Assembly (NCBI GenBank): GCA_903864265.1
Contig: CAIPFN010000359.1
Coordinates: forward strand, 1 to 39,913
Origin: an uncultured Bacteroidales bacterium
GTDB taxonomy: Bacteria > Bacteroidota > Bacteroidia > Bacteroidales > UBA4417
Direction: 5' to 3'
Length of the DNA: 39,913 nt
The position numbers were made by a program, and so were the translations under genes. Under the pieces are notes generated by a model that had not been told where the DNA came from, ran no database searches, and saw nothing but the letters and a program-made list of their open reading frames with translations. Positions 32,430 through 38,320 of the stretch are shown piece after piece (position 1 is the stretch's first letter; each line of letters starts with the position of its first letter).

Positions 32430-32439
32430 TTAAGCGAAC

Positions 32440-32661
32440 ATGGCAAAGAAAAGAAGCTTACAAATCGACGTTCGGGGCCCCATGCCGGATCATGAGGATA
32501 TTATCGAAATGACTTTATCTGTCGATGGCCGCGACTGCAGGATATATACTTCCAGGGCAAATTATAAAGCGCTCATTTTTGATGGTGTATTTATTCGGGA
32601 TGGTAATGAGCGCGACAGTGCAAATATGCTGAATACGACGAATGTTTATTTAGAGCAATAA
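32440..32661 (+). CDS. Small early protein
   Basis: This 73-residue beta-rich protein (MAKKRSLQIDVRGPMPDHEDIIEMTLSVDGRDCRIYTSRANYKALIFDGVFIRDGNERDSANMLNTTNVYLEQ) has alternate strands and turns typical of a small barrel. It lies 10 bases after the previous gene. No family is recognised. Confidence 0.48.
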   Translation: MAKKRSLQIDVRGPMPDHEDIIEMTLSVDGRDCRIYTSRANYKALIFDGVFIRDGNERDSANMLNTTNVYLEQ

Positions 32662-32711
32662 TTTATATAAAATAAAGCCCTGGGCGGGCATTGTAAAACC
32701 CACAAACAAAT

Positions 32712-33020
32712 ATGGATGAAAGCTTAAATTTTGGACAGGCTGTTGAAGCCTTAAAACAGGGTAAAAGAGTATCACGACAACAATGGGAGAATGAAGATGG
32801 TATCTTCTTTATTTTCGAACAAGTACCGTCAGAGATAGGATTAGAAATTATTCCTAAAATGCAATCCCTTCCTCAATCTGTTAAAGATGAATTTGTCAAG
32901 CGAGGCGAAAGTATCCGATACTGCAATCAGTTGGCAATGGTAGATCCTGACAATACGATCACTGGTTGGGATGCCGGAGCTTCTGATATATTAGCAGAAG
33001 ATTGGTGCATACTCGACTAA
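32712..33020 (+). CDS. tad2: Tad2 anti-Thoeris protein (DUF2829 family)
   Basis: This 102-residue protein shows the family layout of DUF2829/Tad2: LNFGQAVEALKQGKRVSRQQWENEDGIFFIF at the N-terminus and IRYCNQLAMVDPDNTITGWDAGASDILAEDWCIL at the C-terminus. Tad2 proteins bind and sequester the cyclic ADP-ribose-type signal made by Thoeris ThsB, so the ThsA effector is not triggered. Between the blocks lies an insert of about 25 residues (EVPSEIGLEIIPKMQSLPQSVKDEFVKRGES region). It is the last gene of the early unit, followed by a cluster of hairpins. Family assignment is strong by eye; which Thoeris signal it binds is not readable from sequence. Confidence 0.85.
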   Translation: MDESLNFGQAVEALKQGKRVSRQQWENEDGIFFIFEQVPSEIGLEIIPKMQSLPQSVKDEFVKRGESIRYCNQLAMVDPDNTITGWDAGASDILAEDWCILD

Positions 33021-33050
33021 CCAACGATGCGACACCCGTCGCATCGTTGG
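33021..33050. terminator. Perfect 13-bp hairpin directly after tad2
   Basis: CCAACGATGCGAC (33021-33033), loop ACCC, GTCGCATCGTTGG (33038-33050). It starts at the base after the tad2 stop. No T-run follows on the + strand, so it may be an mRNA-stabilising or rho-assisted end, or a protein site. Confidence 0.6.
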
Positions 33051-33091
33051 ATAATTAATCATGAGCGCGCAGCGCGAATTCCTTAATCCTT

Positions 33092-33138
33092 AGCCCGCCC
33101 TTCGCGGGCTTTTTTAATCCTCCGCACTTTGTGCGGAG
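33092..33138. terminator. Rho-independent terminator plus adjacent hairpin
   Basis: AGCCCGC (33092-33098) / GCGGGCT (33104-33110) is followed by six T's, a standard terminator for the early unit. A second perfect stem CTCCGCAC (33120-33127) / GTGCGGAG (33131-33138) lies five bases on. With the tad2 hairpin this makes three stems in 118 bases. Confidence 0.8.
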
Positions 33139-33187
33139 ACCTTTTAACTTTCTTCAAAAAGTGTACGCCCCCGCCACCCCCTTTATG

Positions 33188-33480
33188 TTTGTGAATTAAT
33201 TTTAGTGCAATTGAACAGAGGAAAATTTGTAAGTCGTTGGCTAATAAATATATATAAATACTTATATAATACTCTCTTTTTAAGAAGATACTTCATTAAA
33301 AATAGGAAAAAAATCGTGCATTTGTTTTTTAGTACAATACGCTGATTATCAATAGCACTTTCGTACTAGTACGTACAATCACGTACGAATATCGGATTCG
33401 TGCAGCACGAAAAAATATAATATACTAATATTTAGCGAATTATAAAAATAACTGATATTTTGCACTCCTGTACTAAAATT
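33188..33480. other. AT-rich palindrome cluster, candidate replication origin
   Basis: No gene lies between 33021 and 33618. AT-rich tracts (for example TAAATATATATAAATACTTATATAATACT) are followed by GTACTAGTAC (33363-33372), TTCGTAC/GTACGAA (33360-33366, 33383-33389) and TTCGTGC-A-GCACGAA (33397-33411). GTAC occurs five times between 33332 and 33386. The mix of an easily melted tract and clustered repeats with a shared TTCGT core resembles phage origins or iterons; the alternative is an operator array between early and late regions. Confidence 0.42.
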
Positions 33481-33591
33481 TTACCGTTTTTCTGCAAGTC
33501 CAACTAACAAGCCAACCAGTCACCAATCACTAATCACAAATTACCATCACATTTTTTCGAAAAAGCCCTTTTATTTCCTTATTTATCCTTG

Positions 33592-33599
33592 CAACTTTG
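33592..33599 (+). promoter_or_regulatory. Host-type -7 element upstream of the 33619 gene
   Basis: CAACTTTG (TAnnTTTG-like, 7 of 8 if C is allowed for T) ends 19 bases before the ATG. A good -33 is not obvious. GTCCTTTA is absent, so this gene seems to be under host-type control. Confidence 0.4.
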
Positions 33600-33618
33600 C
33601 TTTAAATAGTGTATATAA

Positions 33619-34119
33619 ATGGGATGTGATTCAGTAACTTACCGTACCATTAACCTGGAACTAAAGAAGCCCTGGTATCTCAATTATCTTAAATATGTTT
33701 TCGGCGACGATTCAGAGCCGATAAAGATCAACCGGAACGAAGAAATCGGCCAATACTTATTCTCCAGGGTGCGCACGGCGCAATTCCCGGTACAGATCAT
33801 GCTCGACCGTCCGTACGTGAAGCTGATCATGCCCAATAATGAATTGGACACGGCCAAGTATAAATTCATGTACTATTCGGCCGAGGATGTGATCCGGATA
33901 AGCGATTACATCGAAAGCATGGCATACATCGATCTGCGTTCCATGATCGCGACCGGTTCCATCGACCTGGAGATGGATAAAAAAACGGTGATGTCGATCT
34001 ATTCCCAGCTCATTTATGGCGACGATCGCTACGAAACATTGAAGAAAGATGAGTACCGGAAGCGGAAAAAAATGAAACTTTGGTTGCAAAAGACAGCTAA
34101 AGAGTTTGGTTACAGGTAG
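33619..34119 (+). CDS. Hypothetical protein at the start of the head region
   Basis: This 166-residue protein (MGCDSVTYRTINLELKKPWYLNYLKYVFGDDSEPIKINRNEEIGQYLFSRVRTAQFPV...) is alpha/beta in the first half, then helical, with YSAEDVIRISDYIESMAYIDLRSMIATGS and a basic C-terminus RKRKKMKLWLQKTAKEF. It is the first gene after the non-coding block, with a host-type rather than GTCCTTTA promoter. It could be a late regulator or a replication/repeat-binding protein; I recognise no family. Confidence 0.5.
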   Translation: MGCDSVTYRTINLELKKPWYLNYLKYVFGDDSEPIKINRNEEIGQYLFSRVRTAQFPVQIMLDRPYVKLIMPNNELDTAKYKFMYYSAEDVIRISDYIESMAYIDLRSMIATGSIDLEMDKKTVMSIYSQLIYGDDRYETLKKDEYRKRKKMKLWLQKTAKEFGYR

Positions 34120-34190
34120 TTAATAAAAAATTCTGCCATATGTCCCCTGTAGAGGGACAAACAACAGATAAAACCATAAAATCTCATAAA

Positions 34191-34571
34191 ATGATCATCC
34201 TGGCACTCGATTACAAATTCACCGAAAACGGGACCTGGGTCCCCATCCCGATACAACAATATTCAGGATCATTCGTCGAACAACCCGAACAAACCGATGC
34301 CGGCATCCTGATGTCAGCGGAAGTTACCGCATACATGCCGGTGATCGATGATACCAAAAATGCAATGGTCGGTCAGCTGAACCGCCGTCCGGCTATTTTC
34401 CGGGTAACAGATGCCTGCAACCATTATTTTGAAATCGGCAGCGATGCCGAGCTGGCTGTTTTTTCGGGATCGGAAAAAATAGGTCCTAACCCTGGCGTTG
34501 CCTATGGCTGGGATATCAAGATTACATGCCTTTCTGTGTTGGGTGCAAAAATGTCGTCCTTTACCAATTAG
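34191..34571 (+). CDS. Hypothetical protein upstream of the head protease
   Basis: This is 126 residues from the ATG at 34191 (MIILALDYKFTENGTWVPIPIQQYSG); the earlier in-frame ATG at 34140 gives an unlikely N-terminus. Beta-rich with a repeated VTAYMP/IKITC strand pattern, fitting a small structural or decoration protein. It contains upstream element g of the putative late promoter near its stop, so the protease unit begins within this gene's end. No family is recognised. Confidence 0.48.
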   Translation: MIILALDYKFTENGTWVPIPIQQYSGSFVEQPEQTDAGILMSAEVTAYMPVIDDTKNAMVGQLNRRPAIFRVTDACNHYFEIGSDAELAVFSGSEKIGPNPGVAYGWDIKITCLSVLGAKMSSFTN

Positions 34572-34590
34572 CCTTACCGATTTATCATTG
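34555..34590 (+). promoter_or_regulatory. Putative late promoter g (GTCCTTTA class)
   Basis: CGTCCTTTA (34555-34563), 19 bp spacer, TATCATTG (34583-34590), then the protease ATG at 34607, 16 bases on. ATCATTG (34584-34590) and CAATGAT (34605-34611) form an inverted repeat that includes the ATG. It would drive the head/tail-tube/terminase unit around the circle. Confidence 0.72.
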
Positions 34591-34606
34591 TGCATAATAC
34601 CGCGCA

Positions 34607-35854
34607 ATGATTCAACCTCATTTCATATCTGCCATTTTAAACGAGCCCTGGGCAATTTCAGAAATCCATGCTTTAGGCTTATCTTCATTATTATCCCGGA
34701 TTTTCGATCCTAAAATCGAATTCGAAAAAGGTTCTCCCTCGCTGCCTTCGCTTCATGCTGCTTCCTCACCGACTGCCGGTCCCGCTTCCCGGGGATCGGC
34801 AGTAGGTGATCCTGGCGTTAAACAGATCCAGGTCATTACCATTTCCGGTCCGCTCATGAAAAACGACCAATACTGCGGACCTGCCGGAATGAAAAGCATG
34901 GGTAACTGGATAAAGCAGGCCGATAAGGATCCCGGCGTAGATGGCATTCTGCTCGTGATCGATTCGCCTGGCGGAACCGTCAGCGGTACCGAAGATCTGG
35001 GCGCTATCATTAAAGGCACCAAAAAACCTATCGTGGCATACGTCGAAGATCTTGCAGCTTCAGCCGGTTACTGGCTGGCCTGCAACTGCGATGAGATCAT
35101 TGCCAATACGACCACAGCCCAGGTAGGATCCATCGGCGTACTTCTTTCATTTATGGACATACAGCCGGCGCTCGAACGCGAAGGCGTTGTTTTTCATACC
35201 ATCACCGCTCCCCAGAGCACGGAGAAAACCGCCATGTTCGACAAGATCCGGGCAGGCGAATACGAAGAATACAAAAACACAGTACTGGCGCCACTGGCAG
35301 CAAAATTCATCGATACGGTAACGGGCAACCGTGCCAACGTTAACGAATCCCAGACCAAAGGCGCTGTTTACTTCGCCAAAGATGTAATCGGCTCCCTGGT
35401 CGACAGCATCGGCACATTCGACCAGGCGCTGCAGCGTGTTGCAGAACTGGCCACTCCATCCGCCACCTTTAATCCACCAAATACAACCATGACAAAACCT
35501 GAATTGAAGCGGCTTGCAAAAGCTGCAGCTATTCCGCATTTCGAAACTGCGGATGGCACGATTTCGCTTTCGGCCGAGAATGCACTGGATGTTGAGTCCG
35601 CCCTCGAAGCGCACGAAACGGCCCAGGAAGATCTCCAGGCTAAAGTGGATGCTTCTACCAATCAGCAGGCGAGAATTACTGAACTTGAAGGAAACCTCAA
35701 GACAGCCAACGACCGCATTGCCGAACTCTCAAAGGAACCCGGAGCAGATACGGCAACTGTAGATAAAAATACAGACGCAAATGAGGGCCTTCAGACCGAA
35801 GGAAATTTCTGGTCGCGGTATTTTGCACTTGCACCCAAACCTAAAACCAAATAA
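34607..35854 (+). CDS. Head maturation protease (S49/SppA-like) with C-terminal scaffold
   Basis: This 415-residue protein has an S49-type serine protease domain at about residues 70-280: ITISGPLMKND, LLVIDSPGGTVSGTEDLG, then the catalytic serine in AYVEDLAASAGYWLACNCDEIIANTTTAQVGSIGV (S152). It probably cleaves scaffold and capsid N-termini during prohead maturation. The C-terminal ~120 residues (from TTMTKPELKRLAKAA) form a charged coiled coil (DLQAKVDASTNQQARITELEGNLKTANDRIAEL) typical of scaffolding proteins, with an in-frame internal ATG at 35489. It lies four bases before the capsid start, as in lambda C/Nu3. Confidence 0.85.
   Translation: MIQPHFISAILNEPWAISEIHALGLSSLLSRIFDPKIEFEKGSPSLPSLHAASSPTAGPASRGSAVGDPGVKQIQVITISGPLMKNDQYCGPAGMKSMGNWIKQADKDPGVDGILLVIDSPGGTVSGTEDLGAIIKGTKKPIVAYVEDLAASAGYWLACNCDEIIANTTTAQVGSIGVLLSFMDIQPALEREGVVFHTITAPQSTEKTAMFDKIRAGEYEEYKNTVLAPLAAKFIDTVTGNRANVNESQTKGAVYFAKDVIGSLVDSIGTFDQALQRVAELATPSATFNPPNTTMTKPELKRLAKAAAIPHFETADGTISLSAENALDVESALEAHETAQEDLQAKVDASTNQQARITELEGNLKTANDRIAELSKEPGADTATVDKNTDANEGLQTEGNFWSRYFALAPKPKTK
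35489..35854 (+). CDS. Nested scaffolding protein (possible internal start)
   Basis: An ATG at 35489 in frame with the protease gene follows an A-rich leader (CACCAAATACAACC) that looks like a Bacteroidota initiation region. It would produce a 121-residue coiled-coil protein identical to the protease C-terminus, matching the Nu3-within-C arrangement of phage lambda. Evidence is pattern only; initiation here is inference. Confidence 0.45.
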   Translation: MTKPELKRLAKAAAIPHFETADGTISLSAENALDVESALEAHETAQEDLQAKVDASTNQQARITELEGNLKTANDRIAELSKEPGADTATVDKNTDANEGLQTEGNFWSRYFALAPKPKTK

Positions 35855-35858
35855 TCCA

Positions 35859-36827
35859 GTGGCAATCACAATCAATCAAACACTGATCGACGCAGGTATT
35901 CAATACCGCAAAGATCTCCTCACTATGCCGGTTGCACAGCTGGCTGAAGTGGCCCAGTTTATGACCATCAAAACCGGCGTACAGGGAAAAATCATCGGAG
36001 GTATCCTGAATACCAACGCTGAGCTTCGCCCTTATAAAACGGATAAGAATGTTCAGACTGACGGCACAACCATCGAGCCCTACGAATCGGAGAATTACCT
36101 GGGCGATGTTGTGAAAGAATTCGACCCGAATGCAATTTTGGGTACACTCTACACCGAAATTACGGCTAAAAAACCTAGCGAGCGCGAAATCGCACGTATG
36201 GTTGCCCTCGGGATGGCCGCAAAAGTTGGCGAGGCATTGTACGATGAGCTGTTTACAGCCGTCCGCAATGTAGCCGGAACAACCACCCACGATCTTTTCG
36301 ACGGGTTTTCGACACTGGCCGCAAAAGCCATCATTGCCGGAACGCTTTCCGCTGCAAAGAAAAATTACCAGGATCTTACCGAAACCACCATCACCACCAG
36401 CAACTGCGGTGAAGTTCTGAAAGCTGCCTATCGTAACTGCAATAAGCTGTTCAAGAAAAAAGCCAATGTTTTCCTCTACCTCCCGACTTCCATCCTGGAG
36501 ATGTACGAAGACTGGTACCAGGTGGAGTATGGAACAGCTCCATGGAATGCCGGATTCCAGCAGAGGAAACTTGTTGGTTCGTCCGAAAAATGCACCTTCG
36601 TTCCGCTCGCCAACATGGAAGACCAGGACTATATGTTCTTTTCTGTTAGCGACAACATGCAGATCCTTGTTGACCAGGAATCGGATAAAGAGATTGCAAG
36701 AATTCGTGAGTGCGACAACCCAAAGGCTGTTCAGTTCTTCATGATGTCTTACTTCGGAACCGGTTACGACAACCTGGACAAAGCATTCATCAACGTTCTT
36801 GAATTCACCACCGAATCCGATAGCTAA
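35859..36827 (+). CDS. Major capsid protein
   Basis: This is 322 residues from a GTG at 35859, four bases after the protease stop; the track's ATG at 35781 lies in the protease gene and gives an unlikely N-terminus. With GTG read as Met, the protein starts MAITINQTLIDAGIQYRKDLLTMP. A helical N-arm is followed by alpha/beta segments (AKVGEALYDELFTAVRNVAG, FKKKANVFLYLPTSILEMYEDWYQVEYG) and an end NLDKAFINVLEFTTESDS, consistent with an HK97-fold capsid subunit. Position, between protease/scaffold and tail tube, supports the call. Confidence 0.8.
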   Translation: MAITINQTLIDAGIQYRKDLLTMPVAQLAEVAQFMTIKTGVQGKIIGGILNTNAELRPYKTDKNVQTDGTTIEPYESENYLGDVVKEFDPNAILGTLYTEITAKKPSEREIARMVALGMAAKVGEALYDELFTAVRNVAGTTTHDLFDGFSTLAAKAIIAGTLSAAKKNYQDLTETTITTSNCGEVLKAAYRNCNKLFKKKANVFLYLPTSILEMYEDWYQVEYGTAPWNAGFQQRKLVGSSEKCTFVPLANMEDQDYMFFSVSDNMQILVDQESDKEIARIRECDNPKAVQFFMMSYFGTGYDNLDKAFINVLEFTTESDS

Positions 36828-36838
36828 ACCCCAGCGAT

Positions 36839-37432
36839 ATGTCAAATTTATTGGAATCATTGGAATGGGCTGACGGACAGATCAACCCTTCAGGCATCGG
36901 AACCACGGTGTATTATGCGCTGAAATCCGAGATCAAGACCATGGCACGTATCGTTCGGACACCTGCTCCTGCGACAGCGGAAGATAACGTGAACCTCGCA
37001 GGAGATCACGAGATGCAACCTGGCAAATTCTTCAAGAAACTTTACACGACTCAGGGAGTCGGGAAAGTATTCTGGGAACCCCTCGGCGAAAAGGACCATA
37101 AGATGTTCCTCAACAAAGGAATGTTTTCCTTTCCCGATATCGGCGTTGAAGCCAGGTCGTTCGCAAAACAGAGCATCAACAGCAATGTTGTGTTCATCGT
37201 GAAGATGCCTCACGAATCGGAGGTCCGTTTTGTGCAGATCGGCGATGCTGATTACGACGTTACCGTGACCATTAAAGGAGATTCAGGCGACAAGCCAGGT
37301 TCTGCAAAGGGCCTTACTTTCGACGTGGAATCGCCTTGCACCACACCGCTTCCCGGTTACGTGGGAGCTATTGTTCTCGAAGATGGTACCCTGGATTGCG
37401 AAACAGGAGAATTCACCGAATCGATATCTTAA
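36839..37432 (+). CDS. Major tail tube protein (probable)
   Basis: This 197-residue protein begins MSNLLESLEWADGQINPSGIGTTVYYALKSEIKTMARIVR, a pattern seen in siphophage tail tube proteins of Bacteroidota, with beta-strands packing around a central helix. The C-terminal region (DVTVTIKGDSGDKPGSAKGLTFDVESPCTTPLPGYVGAIVLEDGTLDCETGEFTES) is a likely surface domain. It follows the capsid gene by 11 bases, and a strong hairpin follows its stop, so it is set for high expression with reduced read-through downstream. Confidence 0.7.
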   Translation: MSNLLESLEWADGQINPSGIGTTVYYALKSEIKTMARIVRTPAPATAEDNVNLAGDHEMQPGKFFKKLYTTQGVGKVFWEPLGEKDHKMFLNKGMFSFPDIGVEARSFAKQSINSNVVFIVKMPHESEVRFVQIGDADYDVTVTIKGDSGDKPGSAKGLTFDVESPCTTPLPGYVGAIVLEDGTLDCETGEFTESIS

Positions 37433-37449
37433 TTTAAAACTTGATCATC

Positions 37450-37490
37450 AGCCCTGCCTTGTGTTATTTAACCCGGGGCAGGGCTTAATT
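37450..37490 (+). terminator. Terminator or attenuator after the tail tube gene
   Basis: A 9-bp stem AGCCCTGCC (37450-37458) / GGCAGGGCT (37477-37485) with an 18-base loop is followed by TAATTTT. It would lower transcription of the downstream helical protein, glycosyltransferase and terminase relative to capsid and tail tube. Confidence 0.72.
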
Positions 37491-37499
37491 TTAAAAAAG

Positions 37500-38306
37500 A
37501 TGGAAAATACAGCACATGAAGAAATAAAAGCATGGATCGATGATCCCGGGCGTTCATTCCAGGCAGGTTACGACCTGTTCGTGAAGTATTCGCGCAATAA
37601 AAACATCATGCTTTACCTGGCCCGGAAACAGGATAACGCAAAATTAGAATATGAGATTAAAAAACTTTACCAGATCCCCGTGCTGAAATCGGACGAGGTT
37701 AAGTTGACCGCACCAATGGGAAGGATTATTTCATCAAACGGGAAAATGGAAAGGGAGCTGCGCAAAGTCAGCGGGCAGCTGGATAAGACTTTCGGTATTA
37801 TCATCGGACACCTGAACAAGATTAACGCGGAAATGCTCCCGGAAGCGCAAAAGAAGATCCATGCCGAGATTTCGGAAGCTTACAAGCTGCAGCGCGTTTA
37901 CCATGAAAAAATGAAGCTCGCCGTTACGGTTGAAGATCGTAAAGCAGCCCGCGAAGAAATCGTGAAACTCGACGACTTGATATCAGATGGCTGGAAAGGA
38001 CTGGATGCGTTCATTAAATCGGGCGATAAAGTTCCGGCCAAAGCAAAAGCCGTTACGGCGCTCGAGATGAGCAAAGAGATCAACGCCTGCAGGAGCTACA
38101 TTTCGCGCGGCATCAACGATCTCGAAAAACTCGACGAAAAGAAAAAGGGAAAACGCATCGCAGAAATGAAGGTGCGGATTGAAAAACTTGTTTCCTACGA
38201 TGCACCTGTTACAGGAGAAACGCGCAGCGAGCTGATCCGGCTCGGCATCATCGCGAAAAATGCACCGCTTCAGGCTGAAGCTCCGATTGCCGTTAAAGAG
38301 TTATAA
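37500..38306 (+). CDS. Helical structural or assembly protein
   Basis: This is 268 residues from the ATG at 37500 (MENTAHEEIKAWIDDPGRSFQAGYDLFVKYSRNKNIMLYLARKQDNAKLEYEIKKLYQ); the track's start at 37371 would run through the terminator and the tail tube end. The first ~60 residues form a compact helical domain, and the remainder is a long basic coiled coil (KLQRVYHEKMKLAVTVEDRKAAREEIVKLDDLI...). It may be a tail assembly or packaging accessory. I recognise no family beyond general resemblance to Bacteroidota phage proteins. Confidence 0.55.
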   Translation: MENTAHEEIKAWIDDPGRSFQAGYDLFVKYSRNKNIMLYLARKQDNAKLEYEIKKLYQIPVLKSDEVKLTAPMGRIISSNGKMERELRKVSGQLDKTFGIIIGHLNKINAEMLPEAQKKIHAEISEAYKLQRVYHEKMKLAVTVEDRKAAREEIVKLDDLISDGWKGLDAFIKSGDKVPAKAKAVTALEMSKEINACRSYISRGINDLEKLDEKKKGKRIAEMKVRIEKLVSYDAPVTGETRSELIRLGIIAKNAPLQAEAPIAVKEL

Positions 38307-38320
38307 GTAAAAATGATTTT

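Noticed and set aside
35841-36860. 339-codon minus-strand ORF opposite the capsid gene
   Set aside because: It is a shadow of the major capsid gene, Cys-rich with no recognisable domain.
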